NCBI GenBank assembly: GCA_963743325.1
Contig: CAVUOZ010000012.1
Span: 124,001-188,000, forward strand
Origin: DATFVA01 sp963743325
Lineage (GTDB): Bacteria > Bacteroidota > Ignavibacteria > Ignavibacteriales > Ignavibacteriaceae
Direction of reading: 5' to 3'
Length of the DNA: 64,000 nt
Numbering within the stretch: the stretch's first letter is position 1; every line of letters starts with the position of its first letter. Made by a program: the position numbers and the translations under genes. The notes under the pieces were generated by a model. That model was given only the letters and a program-made list of their open reading frames with translations. It was not told where the DNA came from and made no database searches. Positions 8,760 through 17,941 of this stretch are shown piece after piece.

Positions 8760-9557
8760 TTAATGTTTTGAAGAGAGCTTACCATTTAACCCCTCGTAAG
8801 CTGTTAACTCGGCATCAATTGAACCGATTACTACCTTTGTTTTCACTTTTACGGGGATCTTTAATGCATCATCTGAAAGCCAGACAACAATACTTCCTTC
8901 GCTTTTAAAAAGTCCACCTTCCTGAACAAGTGGTTCAACTACTATGCAATCGAATTTTCCGGCTGTTACATCTATAGTTTCTTTACCAAGATAGCGTACA
9001 TCGAGATCATATACTTTGTCCTTATAAAAATTCTTCAGATGAATCCGGTCATTTATTTTGAGGTTTGAATAATCGAATGTCCTGGCAAGATAAAATGCAG
9101 AAACAATATCATTAACATATTTCGGTATTTCATATTCTCCCTCACTCGTCTTGGCCTTTCCTTTCCGCTGATCGAAAAAAGCTGAAAAATCCCTGCTGTA
9201 GCCGCCTTCTCTGATATGCTGTTCAAATCTCCATGGGAAAAGTCCCTTTGCATCTATATACGTTTCATAGCGGTCGCGGACTTTGTAAATCCAGTCGAAG
9301 CTTGGAACAGAATTTACCTCAAAAGTTACATGATAAGCCTGTCTACCGGAGATTCTCTTCATTTGAGGAACCTGCATTGTGGCTATTCCTGCAGTAACAA
9401 ATCCATATTTAACATCGAAAGTAAGTTTTTCTCCGACTTCGAAAGCTTTATTTTCTAAGGTTCTGAACTCCGGGTCGTTACCGGTAGTATCACTATTAGA
9501 ACCTGCAAACGTAACAGCGGACATTAGTAAAAAAAACAATAAATACTTCCTGAGCAT
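8760..9557 (-). CDS. DUF3108 domain-containing periplasmic protein
   Basis: A 265-residue exported protein with a signal peptide (MLRKYLLFFLLMSAVTFAGS). Most of the mature part is a DUF3108 domain: EVGEKLTFDVKYGFVTAGIATMQV at about 41-64, DRYETYIDAKGLFPWRFEQHIREG in the middle and VWLSDDALKIPVKVKTKVVIGSIDAELT near the end, an all-beta domain related to periplasmic or outer-membrane lipid-interacting folds. Role unknown. It directly abuts the GT9 glycosyltransferase gene, so a place in glycan or envelope assembly is reasonable but only by context. Confidence 0.85.
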   Translation of the reverse strand: MLRKYLLFFLLMSAVTFAGSNSDTTGNDPEFRTLENKAFEVGEKLTFDVKYGFVTAGIATMQVPQMKRISGRQAYHVTFEVNSVPSFDWIYKVRDRYETYIDAKGLFPWRFEQHIREGGYSRDFSAFFDQRKGKAKTSEGEYEIPKYVNDIVSAFYLARTFDYSNLKINDRIHLKNFYKDKVYDLDVRYLGKETIDVTAGKFDCIVVEPLVQEGGLFKSEGSIVVWLSDDALKIPVKVKTKVVIGSIDAELTAYEGLNGKLSSKH

Positions 9558-10607
9558 CTATTTTCTCCGTTCGTCTTTAATAAACTTATAAATTTTTTCG
9601 GTTTCATAAAAGATATCAGTCACTTCGATGCTATTCATACAATCAAGCCTGATGCACTGTTCCCTTGAACAATTAGAACATTCGATTTTTGGCGAAAATA
9701 TTACTTTTTTATTTGTATAGGGACCCCATCTTCGTTCTGAACACGCAGCTATCCGCGGATAAAATCCAATTATATATATACCCAAAGCCGCTGCAATGTG
9801 AATCGGTCCTGTCGAATTTGAAATGAAAATTGCAGATTTAGCAATAAGAGCGATCATATCAGACAGATTTAGCATTCCCGCAAGGTTCAGAATAGACGGC
9901 CTGATTTTCAAATTTTCACAAAGATATTTTTCCCTGTCACTGCCTGTCAGAATTATATTTTCTGTTAGCTCCTTAGAAATTTTTTCAACAAGTTCCCTGA
10001 ATTTCAACTGCGGCAGATCAACAGAACTGCCGCCGCTCCCCGGGTGAATAATTATTATCGGCTCAGTGGTATTTATATCGGATCTTGAAAGTATTTGGTC
10101 GACTTTCTCTTCACTTGATTTATCCGGCTTAAGATCGAAATTTACCTCACCCGGATGTACAGTTTCTTCAATACCGAACTTATCCAGAAGGTTGACATTG
10201 TACTCAAGCTCATGCTTTTCTGCAAACTTCCTGTGTTCATAAATCTTTTGGTTGAATAAGAGGGAATACCAGCGGTAGCCGGTACCAACACGATATTTTA
10301 TTTTACTTAAAAAAATTATTAATGAGGTAACGAAAGTGGGATAGACTATAACCGCTGAATCAAAATTGTGCTTTGATATATTTTCCACATTCGTCCTGAT
10401 GGGAATTTTATTCTTATTCTCCTTGAGTATAATCACTTCATCAACGTATGGATGGTTCTGTACAAGGGATTTTGTATAGTTTCGGACAAGAAAAGTGATT
10501 TTACAATCAGGAAGATGTTTTTTGATGATTGCCGCAAGTGGAAGCGAAAGAATGAGATCACCAATCCTGTCAGTTCGTACTATTAATAAATTCTTTGGTT
10601 TAATCAT
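9558..10607 (-). CDS. Glycosyltransferase family 9 (heptosyltransferase-like)
   Basis: A 349-residue cytoplasmic glycosyltransferase with a GT-B fold. The N-terminus LLIVRTDRIGDLILSLPLAAIIKKHLP is the hallmark of ADP-heptose:LPS heptosyltransferases, and the donor-site region (IIIHPGSGGSSVDLP, then SNSTGPIHIAAALG) is intact. A C-terminal cysteine cluster (CSNCSREQC, with two more Cys around it) is frequent in this family. It probably adds a sugar to the lipopolysaccharide core. Its ATG overlaps the stop of the glycosylase gene upstream (ATGA), indicating coupling. Sugar specificity unknown. Confidence 0.9.
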   Translation of the reverse strand: MIKPKNLLIVRTDRIGDLILSLPLAAIIKKHLPDCKITFLVRNYTKSLVQNHPYVDEVIILKENKNKIPIRTNVENISKHNFDSAVIVYPTFVTSLIIFLSKIKYRVGTGYRWYSLLFNQKIYEHRKFAEKHELEYNVNLLDKFGIEETVHPGEVNFDLKPDKSSEEKVDQILSRSDINTTEPIIIIHPGSGGSSVDLPQLKFRELVEKISKELTENIILTGSDREKYLCENLKIRPSILNLAGMLNLSDMIALIAKSAIFISNSTGPIHIAAALGIYIIGFYPRIAACSERRWGPYTNKKVIFSPKIECSNCSREQCIRLDCMNSIEVTDIFYETEKIYKFIKDERRK

Positions 10608-11215
10608 TTTTTGGAAACGAACGGGTTATCTTTAATATAAAACCGCCAGTTCAATTCAGTTGATTTTTTTATTCCGATCCTCGTTGTCCGAATAATACTG
10701 TTTTCCGGAATTTTTCTTTGATTAAGAAGATATACTCTCCCTTTGATTAAATCCTCTCCATAATATTTTCTTGTAATTCCGAAAGCCTGGCAAACTTTTC
10801 CCGGTCCGCTGGTCAAATTATATTTTTCTTTTTCATTTATCAAATATTTTCCATACCGGTTTAAAGCCATTTGTTCAATTCCTTCAACAGGTTCAACTCC
10901 GCGTATCAAAACTGCAGTTCCATGTCCTTTTTCACCTGTTACAATATTACAACAGAAATGTGCACCATAAGTAAAGTAGACGTAAAAATATCCGCCGGAT
11001 CCGAACATTATTTCATTCCTCTTCGTTTTCCCGATAAACGTATGTGCAGCTTCGTCTACTCTTCCGTCATAAGCTTCAACCTCAACTATTTTCCCGGCTA
11101 AAAGTTTTTTACCATCAGCTTTTACTATAATTTTACCAAGAAGCTCCCTGGCAACAACCAGCAGGTCTCTATTATAAAATAAGTAATTGAGTTTTTTCAG
11201 GTCTGCTAAATTCAT
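10604..11215 (-). CDS. DNA-3-methyladenine glycosylase (AAG/MPG family)
   Basis: Base-excision repair enzyme that removes alkylated purines and hypoxanthine. The 203-residue protein has the family's core: LLGKIIVKADG, then IVEVEAYDGRVDEAAHTFIGKTKRNEIMF (the catalytic Glu region) and YFYVYFTYGAHFCCNIV, then TAVLIRGVEP. Length matches the family. It lies within an envelope-gene operon, between a TPR protein and the GT9 gene, an association seen only by position. Confidence 0.93.
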   Translation of the reverse strand: MNLADLKKLNYLFYNRDLLVVARELLGKIIVKADGKKLLAGKIVEVEAYDGRVDEAAHTFIGKTKRNEIMFGSGGYFYVYFTYGAHFCCNIVTGEKGHGTAVLIRGVEPVEGIEQMALNRYGKYLINEKEKYNLTSGPGKVCQAFGITRKYYGEDLIKGRVYLLNQRKIPENSIIRTTRIGIKKSTELNWRFYIKDNPFVSKK

Positions 11216-11244
11216 AAGAAGGTTAAAGAACAGTGAAGGATATT

Positions 11245-11874
11245 TTACTCAAACCGGGCTTTTAATTCGCTTATCTTCTGCAGATAATATTCACGCTTCT
11301 GAGGATTTTTATTTAATAGCCTTTCGAAAATCGACAGGGCTTCCCTGAATTCACCCTGTGTTATATAAATATTTGCAAGTGTTTCGGATACTATAGACTC
11401 ACCCCCGGAACCCGACGCCGGAGGATTTATTTTCTGACCTGTCATAGAATCGAACGACGAAAGTTCTTTTTCAAGGCTTATCTTTTTATCTTTTTGACCG
11501 TCATCTTCTATTTCATCCAGGAATCCAGGTTTACGGGATGTTTCAAAAAGGATTCTTTGTTTTTTTAGATTTTCAACTTCGTGAAGATAGTGTTCATAAA
11601 CCTGATGCGAATTCAATAGTTCGCTTGCTTTGCGATAGGAATCAAGCGATTCTTTGTACTTACCGAGAAGCATTAAAGCTTTGCCCATAAGTATGTGTGG
11701 TACAGGATAATCGGGATAAAGTGATAACCCTTCATTCAGAATTTCTACAGCTCTTTCAGTATTATTTTTTTCAATCTCACCGCTTGCTACACGGACAAAT
11801 AAAGGAGACTGCCTGTTGTATTCATATATAAGATTTACTTTGTCCTGGAATGTTTGGGATAATGATTTACTCAA
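11245..11874 (-). CDS. Tetratricopeptide-repeat protein
   Basis: A 209-residue cytoplasmic-looking protein without signal peptide. TPR helices are visible in the N-terminal half (VASGEIEKNNTERAVEILNEGLSLYPDYP, then KALMLLGKYKESLDSYRKASEL) and again at the C-terminus (TLANIYITQGEFREALSIFERLLNKNP). The linker at about 115-165 is charged and low in complexity. A scaffold or adaptor role is likely; the partner is unknown. It begins 4 bp after the GT2 gene's stop. Confidence 0.8.
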   Translation of the reverse strand: MSKSLSQTFQDKVNLIYEYNRQSPLFVRVASGEIEKNNTERAVEILNEGLSLYPDYPVPHILMGKALMLLGKYKESLDSYRKASELLNSHQVYEHYLHEVENLKKQRILFETSRKPGFLDEIEDDGQKDKKISLEKELSSFDSMTGQKINPPASGSGGESIVSETLANIYITQGEFREALSIFERLLNKNPQKREYYLQKISELKARFE

Positions 11875-11878
11875 TATT

Positions 11879-13330
11879 CTATGCCTTGGCTAATGCATGT
11901 TTTATCGAAGTAACAGAAACAAAAGAGAATCCTACAAAAAATAAAATCTGGAAAGGAAGTGCGGCTATTTCAAGGAAATATATGGATGATGCTATTCCAA
12001 CCAGGCAGTATACCGCCATGATTGCTTCTACATATACAGAGAATCCGAGTTTTCTCGATAAATATCTTTTTCCCATCCATGTATCACGTTCCGAAACAAC
12101 TTTGAATTTTGGAGTACGGACAAATTCACTTTTCCGGTTCAGCAAACCCTCGATAACAGCACGTGAATTATTTACTGCAAACCCCATGCTGCCGGCCATA
12201 AATAAGGGGAATAAGACAATTTTCTTTCGCCAGTCTGTCCTGATATCTTTCTGCGAATAAAGATAAAACAGAAATGAACTTACAAAAGCCAGAACAAATA
12301 ATGATAGAATTGCAAAGTAAGCCTGGTGCGAGCCGCTGTTTTTTATAAATATTAAGGGGACATTTAGAATTGCAGCCAGAAGAATAAACGGAAAAACAAG
12401 ATTATTTGTCAGATGAAATGTTGCCTGCAGTTTTACTCTAAACGGAATTTTTGATCTCCATACAAGCGGTAAAATTTTCTTTGCAGTTTCTATAGCACCT
12501 TTTGTCCACCTGAACTGCTGGGTTTTAAGAGCATTTATTTCAGAGGGTAGTTCTGCCGGTGAAGTAAAATCCTGAAGGAATACAAAACGCCAGCCGTTTA
12601 ATTGTGCACGGTAGCTCAGATCTAAATCCTCAGTCAGTGTGTCGGCGTGCCAGTTTCCTGCATCCTCAATACAGGCTCTTTTCCATATTCCACCTGTCCC
12701 GTTAAAGTTTATAAAAAAGCCTGCTTTATTCCTGACAGTCTGTTCAATTACGAAATGTCCGTCAAGCGCCAGAGCCTGTGCCTTTGTAAGAATTGAATAA
12801 TCACCATTGATGTGTTCCCAGCGTGTCTGGACCATACCTACTTTATCATCTGAAAAAAAGGAAAGAGTTTTCGTGAGAAAATTTTTATGAGGGATGAAAT
12901 CAGCATCGAAGATCGCAATGTATTCGCCCTTTGCAGTTTTTAACCCTTCTTTCAGAGCGCCCGCTTTGAATCCTTCTCTTGTTCCTCTTCTCATATGAAC
13001 GATATCGAAACCTTCATTTTGTTTTTCACGAACAATTTTCTCGGTAATTGATGTTGTTTCATCGGTAGAATCATCAAGTACCTGAATTTCAAGCATATCT
13101 TTAGGATACTCTATTTCGCAGACTGCATTGATTAATCTTTCCACCACATAGAGTTCATTATAAAGTGGGAGCTGAATCGTGACTTTAGATGTTAAATCAC
13201 TGACAGTTTTTGATTTGTGCTTGACGTTGCGGTACTTATTATGATAGTACATCATTATAAAACCATGACATCCGAAAACGAAAAGAATGAATAAAGAAAT
13301 AAAGTAAGCAATCAGAACTACATCGTCCAT
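11879..13330 (-). CDS. Membrane-bound family 2 glycosyltransferase (cellulose synthase-like)
   Basis: A processive-type GT2 of 483 residues, with one N-terminal membrane helix (about 5-28) and several C-terminal helices. The catalytic motifs are complete: DD at 86-87, DAD at 142-144, TED at 233-235 and QQFRW at 271-275 (QxxRW). Such enzymes build beta-linked polysaccharides or glucomannan/glycolipids at the inner membrane. No PilZ domain or BcsB-like partner is encoded nearby, so the polymer is unknown. It is followed directly by the TPR gene and preceded by lptE. Confidence 0.9.
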   Translation of the reverse strand: MDDVVLIAYFISLFILFVFGCHGFIMMYYHNKYRNVKHKSKTVSDLTSKVTIQLPLYNELYVVERLINAVCEIEYPKDMLEIQVLDDSTDETTSITEKIVREKQNEGFDIVHMRRGTREGFKAGALKEGLKTAKGEYIAIFDADFIPHKNFLTKTLSFFSDDKVGMVQTRWEHINGDYSILTKAQALALDGHFVIEQTVRNKAGFFINFNGTGGIWKRACIEDAGNWHADTLTEDLDLSYRAQLNGWRFVFLQDFTSPAELPSEINALKTQQFRWTKGAIETAKKILPLVWRSKIPFRVKLQATFHLTNNLVFPFILLAAILNVPLIFIKNSGSHQAYFAILSLFVLAFVSSFLFYLYSQKDIRTDWRKKIVLFPLFMAGSMGFAVNNSRAVIEGLLNRKSEFVRTPKFKVVSERDTWMGKRYLSRKLGFSVYVEAIMAVYCLVGIASSIYFLEIAALPFQILFFVGFSFVSVTSIKHALAKA

Positions 13331-13350
13331 TTTTTAACCTCTTATAAAAA

Positions 13351-13866
13351 TTACCATCCTGACACTGCATCCAACAGGATATCTTCAGTTATTTTATCTA
13401 CTGCGACTTCTATTGCATTTCTTCTTTGACTAATAGTTCCACCAGCAGGATAGTCTCCATAATTTGAAAATTTTTTATCGAAAATAGTTTTTCGTTTTAC
13501 AAGATCTTTATAAGTTACCTGAATATTCAGTGTAATTCTTCTTGCCTGAACATTTTCACCGGCTGACACAACAGCCGGAGCATCACTTAAGGGTAAAACC
13601 ACACATTCAAGCAAAGCATCAGCATTAACTTTTTCAGTCACCTGTAAAGTATTATCGTTAATAAATTTTTGAATCAGCTGATCTGTTAAAAGTTCTTTCA
13701 AACCTGGTTCACCTGAACCGCTTCTATCTTCCGCAATCGGTATGGCAACAGTCTTCAGATGCTGTGGTACAGAAGCTCCTGTAAAAGAATATACACAGCA
13801 CCCAGTAAAATTAATGGTGACAGGGATGATAAACAAGAAGAATATTTTACGGATTTTGTTCTTCAA
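13351..13866 (-). CDS. lptE: LptE-like lipopolysaccharide-assembly lipoprotein
   Basis: A 171-residue lipoprotein with a lipobox ending at Cys23 (NFTGC). The mature part fits the LptE/LPS-assembly family: YSFTGASVPQHLKTVAIPIAEDRSG, then GLKELLTDQLIQKFINDNTLQVTEKVNADALL, and ending in AVDKITEDILLDAVSGW. LptE plugs the LptD barrel and helps deliver LPS to the outer leaflet. Its neighbours are a sigma-54 activator and the GT2 glycosyltransferase. The LptE name rests on family resemblance; sequence conservation in this family is low. Confidence 0.82.
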   Translation of the reverse strand: MKNKIRKIFFLFIIPVTINFTGCCVYSFTGASVPQHLKTVAIPIAEDRSGSGEPGLKELLTDQLIQKFINDNTLQVTEKVNADALLECVVLPLSDAPAVVSAGENVQARRITLNIQVTYKDLVKRKTIFDKKFSNYGDYPAGGTISQRRNAIEVAVDKITEDILLDAVSGW

Positions 13867-13902
13867 GCCGTTTTTTAACCGTATTTGAATAGTAACTGTG
13901 AT

Positions 13903-15003
13903 TTAAAGACCATATTCTTTGATTTTTCTATAAAGTGTTCTTTCACTTATTTTAAGCAGCTGTGCAACAAGCTTTTTATTTCCGCGTGTTTTATCAAGCG
14001 CAATCCTGATTGCCTCTTTTTCCACATCAAGGAGAGGGATAATTTCCCGTGAATCATTGTTCTGGAGATAAACTTCATCCTGTCTCTGGTGAATGAGGTC
14101 TTTGAGTTCGATAAGATCCTTTTTTATCTCAAATAAGGCTCTGTAAAGTAGTTCCCTGTCCACTTCCTCCGGGGTCCTCTTGACAAATATAGGTAAATTC
14201 CGGGAAGGGGCTTCTTCCACTATCGGTGGATGAAGGAGAGATATAAATGAAGGAGAATCCAGTACACCATCACGGCTTAATGCAATTGCAGTTTCAATTG
14301 TATTTTTAAGCTCACGCACATTCCCGGGCCAGGGGTAATTCTTCAGCAGTTCCATTGCTTCATCAGTGATTGGCCGGTATCTAATTTTATTTTGTTCAGC
14401 GTATGATTTTAAAAAATAATTAGCAAGTTCTTCAATGTCGTTTTTTCTTTTTCTTAAAGGAGGAATATTTAAAGTTACAGCCTTTAACCTGAAATAGAGA
14501 TCTTCCCTGAAATGTCTTGAATCGACTGCTCTTTGCAAATCTTTATTTGTGGCGGCTATTATTCTTACATCAACGTTAGTGACTGTTTCCGCACCTATCT
14601 TCATAAACTCGTTTGTTTCAATTACGCGGAGGAGTTTAACCTGCGTATGCAGAGGCATTTCAGCAATCTCATCGAGGAAAAGTGTTCCTCCATCAGCTAT
14701 TTCGAAATAACCTTTTCTGTTCTCCACAGCGCCTGTAAAAGATCCCTTTTTGTGTCCGAATAATTCACTCTCTAATATACCTTCAGGGATGGCACCGCAG
14801 TTGACATTGACCATTTGTTTATCTGCCCTGGAGCTGTAACCGTGTATTGCCCGGGCAAAAATTTCTTTTCCAACACCGCTTTCTCCATATATTAAAACAG
14901 AAATGTCAGACCTGGCAACCTGCATGGTAATATCCACCAGATCATTTATCTCCTTTGTTGAACTTATTATCCCGAATTTACTTTTAAATTCTTCTGTAGT
15001 CAT
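13903..15003 (-). CDS. Sigma-54-dependent transcriptional activator without sensor domain
   Basis: A 366-residue enhancer-binding protein. It starts almost directly with the AAA+ domain: Walker A GESGVGKE at 40-47, the sigma-54 contact loop GSFTGA at 87-92 (a Ser variant of GAFTGA), Walker B GTLFLDE at 106-112, and a Fis-type helix-turn-helix at the end (NKKLVAQLLKISERTLYRKIKEYGL). There is no receiver, GAF or PAS domain, so activity must be set by a partner or by expression. It lies upstream of lptE in the same direction, 36 bp apart. Confidence 0.92.
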   Translation of the reverse strand: MTTEEFKSKFGIISSTKEINDLVDITMQVARSDISVLIYGESGVGKEIFARAIHGYSSRADKQMVNVNCGAIPEGILESELFGHKKGSFTGAVENRKGYFEIADGGTLFLDEIAEMPLHTQVKLLRVIETNEFMKIGAETVTNVDVRIIAATNKDLQRAVDSRHFREDLYFRLKAVTLNIPPLRKRKNDIEELANYFLKSYAEQNKIRYRPITDEAMELLKNYPWPGNVRELKNTIETAIALSRDGVLDSPSFISLLHPPIVEEAPSRNLPIFVKRTPEEVDRELLYRALFEIKKDLIELKDLIHQRQDEVYLQNNDSREIIPLLDVEKEAIRIALDKTRGNKKLVAQLLKISERTLYRKIKEYGL

Positions 15004-15086
15004 TTTAAACTAAAAGTACATATAAATAGTCATTAAATATATTACTTTTCATCGCTTTATTAAAGAATGTTCCGCCTTTTGTATCA

Positions 15087-15842
15087 TTAAACACCCAGTA
15101 TCAAACCATCCTGTGCTATAATTATAGAATTATTTTTAGTATTTATCAGGATCTCTTTTATTATAGGGAAATCTTCATCACTAATGTGAGTTATTACAAT
15201 TCTGCCCGGTTTAAGTATTTGCGACATACTTAAAATATTACTAAAATTAACATGAGATACTTCAGTAATATAAACATCGATTTTATCGTCCTTAAACAGG
15301 TAAAGATCATTAGCGGAACCGACATCACCAGAATAAAAAACTTTCTGATTATTTGATTTGAATAGAAAACTACTGCAGGCGAAACTCAAGGAAGGAGCAT
15401 ATCTTTCGTAATTGTCTAAATGGGTATTCTGCCTGGAAATAAATGTAAATCCCGGAGATATCAGAATTTCACTGTCGAAATCAAATCCTTTAAAAAGCAC
15501 AGGAAAATCCATTCGCTCTATAAATAAATAAGATGCCGTAAGAAAATCTTTTGAACTTTTTACCAGAGTATGATGAACATAAATGTAAAGTGGTTCTTTC
15601 CTGTTATTCATTTTCATTTGTAGGACAAGAGCGGCAAATCCACTGAAATGATCCGGGTGCATATGGCTAATAAGAATACCATTAATCGAGTTAAAAGAAA
15701 TATTCTGGGAAAGAATCGCCCGCGAAACTGAATCACCCGCATCAATTAGTAAATTATACTTTAAAATGGAAATCATTAAGGAGGAATGAAATCTATCCAG
15801 TGAGGTTTTTCCTGATCCGGTACCTATAAATCTAATTTTCAA
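15087..15842 (-). CDS. MBL-fold metallo-hydrolase (RNase Z-like)
   Basis: A 251-residue metallo-beta-lactamase-fold hydrolase. The metal-binding motif HMHPDH is at residues 60-65, with further ligands likely in FYSGDVG (about 170-176) and ITHISDEDFP near the end. The N-terminus MKIRFIGTGSGKTSLDRFHSS is typical of the RNase Z/ElaC-like and phosphonate-type MBL hydrolases. It is shorter than tRNase Z and lacks a clear flexible arm, so tRNA processing is not assured. It abuts the SPOR-domain gene. Confidence 0.83.
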   Translation of the reverse strand: MKIRFIGTGSGKTSLDRFHSSLMISILKYNLLIDAGDSVSRAILSQNISFNSINGILISHMHPDHFSGFAALVLQMKMNNRKEPLYIYVHHTLVKSSKDFLTASYLFIERMDFPVLFKGFDFDSEILISPGFTFISRQNTHLDNYERYAPSLSFACSSFLFKSNNQKVFYSGDVGSANDLYLFKDDKIDVYITEVSHVNFSNILSMSQILKPGRIVITHISDEDFPIIKEILINTKNNSIIIAQDGLILGV

Positions 15843-15849
15843 AATAAAA

Positions 15850-16554
15850 TTAATTTATTGAAACAATATGACCATTAAGATCAAATTGTTTGTTAACCAC
15901 CTGCAGAAAACTTTCTGCTTCATCCCGCTTCTCAAACCGTCCTACATAAACAACACTGAAATCCGTTCCGCCTACCGATTTGCTTTTGATGAAAGAATAA
16001 TATCCTGCATCTTCAAAAGATTTCTTCAGTGAAATTGCGTTTGAATCGTTGCTGAAAGCTCCCGCCTGTATAGTAAACTGGTAATAGACAGAATTTTCAT
16101 CGGCAGTCGGTTCCTGCAATGAAGGAGCTGGTTCATTTTCAACCGGTATTTCTCTTTCTGCAATTTTAATATAAGGAGAGTTGGGATATTCTTTTTTCAG
16201 TTTTTTCAGAAAAGTTGCAGCTGTGTTATACAATCCTATTGAATAATAATAGGAATAGAGCCGGTAAACTGAAGCATCAGCATATTTGCTCTTTGGGAAA
16301 TCTTTTATAATCCTGTTATAAACCGGAACCGCATCCTGACCGTTTTCAGTTAAAACTCCGTCGAGAAATAATACAGATGGATCGTTTGGATATGATTTCT
16401 TTAATTCCGGGAGAATTTGTAAAACTGAATCTTTAGCTCCGCTCTCAATTACTTTCAGGTAAGGCACAATATCTTTGTCCTGTGAATATAACGGAGTAGA
16501 TGACAGAGTGAGGAATATAAAAAATAAAATTTTTCCAAACGCCGATTTCCTCAT
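15850..16554 (-). CDS. Exported TPR and SPOR-domain protein
   Basis: A 234-residue exported protein with a signal peptide (KILFFIFLTLSSTPLYSQ). The middle carries TPR/Sel1-like helices (DASVYRLYSYYYSIGLYNTAATFLKKLKKEYPNSPYIKIAE). The C-terminal 80 residues form a SPOR domain (YYQFTIQAGAFSNDSNAISL through HIVSIN), which binds denuded peptidoglycan at division sites. It probably acts in the periplasm during septation. It lies 37 bp from miaB, in the same direction. Confidence 0.85.
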   Translation of the reverse strand: MRKSAFGKILFFIFLTLSSTPLYSQDKDIVPYLKVIESGAKDSVLQILPELKKSYPNDPSVLFLDGVLTENGQDAVPVYNRIIKDFPKSKYADASVYRLYSYYYSIGLYNTAATFLKKLKKEYPNSPYIKIAEREIPVENEPAPSLQEPTADENSVYYQFTIQAGAFSNDSNAISLKKSFEDAGYYSFIKSKSVGGTDFSVVYVGRFEKRDEAESFLQVVNKQFDLNGHIVSIN

Positions 16555-16591
16555 TTATACCTCCAGTTTGAATGACGCTGCCGTTATAAAA

Positions 16592-17941
16592 CTATCCGGT
16601 CATTCCAAGAATTTCATTTGCAGAATCCGGAAAACCCGTAAATACACCAAAGAGCGTGGCGTGTGTTGCCCTGCTGACTTTTGCCTTTATGTAAGTTCCT
16701 TCTTTTATCTTTTCATCAAAAGGAACAATTAATACTTTATTCGTATCAGTTCGTCCTGCAAGAAACTGATCTGATTTTCTGCTGAAACCCTCGATTAAGA
16801 CAATTTCTTCTTTCCCGATAAGTTCCTGGTTAATTTCAAAGCTGATTTTCTGCTGAAGATCTATAATTTCCTGGAGTCTTTTTTTCTTTACTTCCTCCGG
16901 TACATCGTCGTCCATCCTGTATGCTTTTGTTCCTTCGCGTGGGGAATATTTAAACATATATGCACCATCATACCTTACATGCTTCATTACTTCAAGAGTC
17001 ATTAAATGATCTTCCTGCGTTTCAGTAGGGAATCCTGCAATAATATCTGTAGAAAAACTAACACCGGGGATAATACTCTTGGCTTTTTCAATTAATCCAA
17101 GATAATGTTCAATGGTATAAGTTCTGTTCATCAGATCAAGAATTCTGTTTGAACCGGACTGGACGGGAAGATGAATATAGCTGCACAGGTTAGGATGCCT
17201 GGCGATGGTAAAAAGAAGTTTATCGGATAAATCCTGCGGATGCGAAGTTGTAAACCTGATCCTTATGTTCCTGTCAACCATTGCGCAGGCGGCCAGCAGA
17301 TCGGCAAAATCGCTTGTCCCGTCAAGATATGAATTTACGTTCTGACCAAGCAGGGTGACCTCTCTAAACCCTCTTTCTGATAAATTTTCTATTTCATTTA
17401 CCACTGAAAGCAAAGGCTTGCTTCTTTCTCTTCCCCGGGTAAAAGGAACAACACAGAAAGTACAGAATTTATCACAGCCCCGCATAACCGATATCCATGC
17501 CTGGAGTCCGTCTTCGCGGTAGGGTATTATATCATCATAAGTTTCTGTCTTCGACAGCCGCACACCAATACCTTTTTCACCAGTGAATGCAACTTCAATT
17601 AATTCAGGAAGCCTGCGGTATTCATCGGGTCCGACGATCAAATCAACTATCTTTTTTTCCTCGATTAAATCCTTTCTCAATCTCTCCGCCATACAGCCCA
17701 GAATTCCTACGACAAGATCAGGTTTTGAATTTTTGACTGTCTTGAAATTTCCGAGGCGGCCATAAATTCTTTGCTCGGCATTTTCTCTTATACTGCACGT
17801 ATTAAGTAAAACCACATCTGCATCATCAGCGGTTTTTGAGATATCATATCCGTTACTGTTTAAGATGCCCATAACAATTTCGGTATCGGCCAGGTTCATC
17901 TGGCAGCCGTAGGTTTCAATGTAAACTTTACTTTTCTTCAT
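16592..17941 (-). CDS. miaB: tRNA-2-methylthio-N6-dimethylallyladenosine synthase
   Basis: Radical-SAM methylthiotransferase that completes ms2i6A at position 37 of tRNAs reading UNN codons. Cluster cysteines are C13, C49, C83 and the radical-SAM set C156, C160, C163 (GCDKFCTFCVVPFTRGRERS, the MiaB form). A C-terminal TRAM domain follows at about 380-445. Length 449 is normal. The prenyl-transferring partner miaA is not in the window. Together with rimO it gives two methylthiotransferases within 12 kb. Confidence 0.95.
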   Translation of the reverse strand: MKKSKVYIETYGCQMNLADTEIVMGILNSNGYDISKTADDADVVLLNTCSIRENAEQRIYGRLGNFKTVKNSKPDLVVGILGCMAERLRKDLIEEKKIVDLIVGPDEYRRLPELIEVAFTGEKGIGVRLSKTETYDDIIPYREDGLQAWISVMRGCDKFCTFCVVPFTRGRERSKPLLSVVNEIENLSERGFREVTLLGQNVNSYLDGTSDFADLLAACAMVDRNIRIRFTTSHPQDLSDKLLFTIARHPNLCSYIHLPVQSGSNRILDLMNRTYTIEHYLGLIEKAKSIIPGVSFSTDIIAGFPTETQEDHLMTLEVMKHVRYDGAYMFKYSPREGTKAYRMDDDVPEEVKKKRLQEIIDLQQKISFEINQELIGKEEIVLIEGFSRKSDQFLAGRTDTNKVLIVPFDEKIKEGTYIKAKVSRATHATLFGVFTGFPDSANEILGMTG

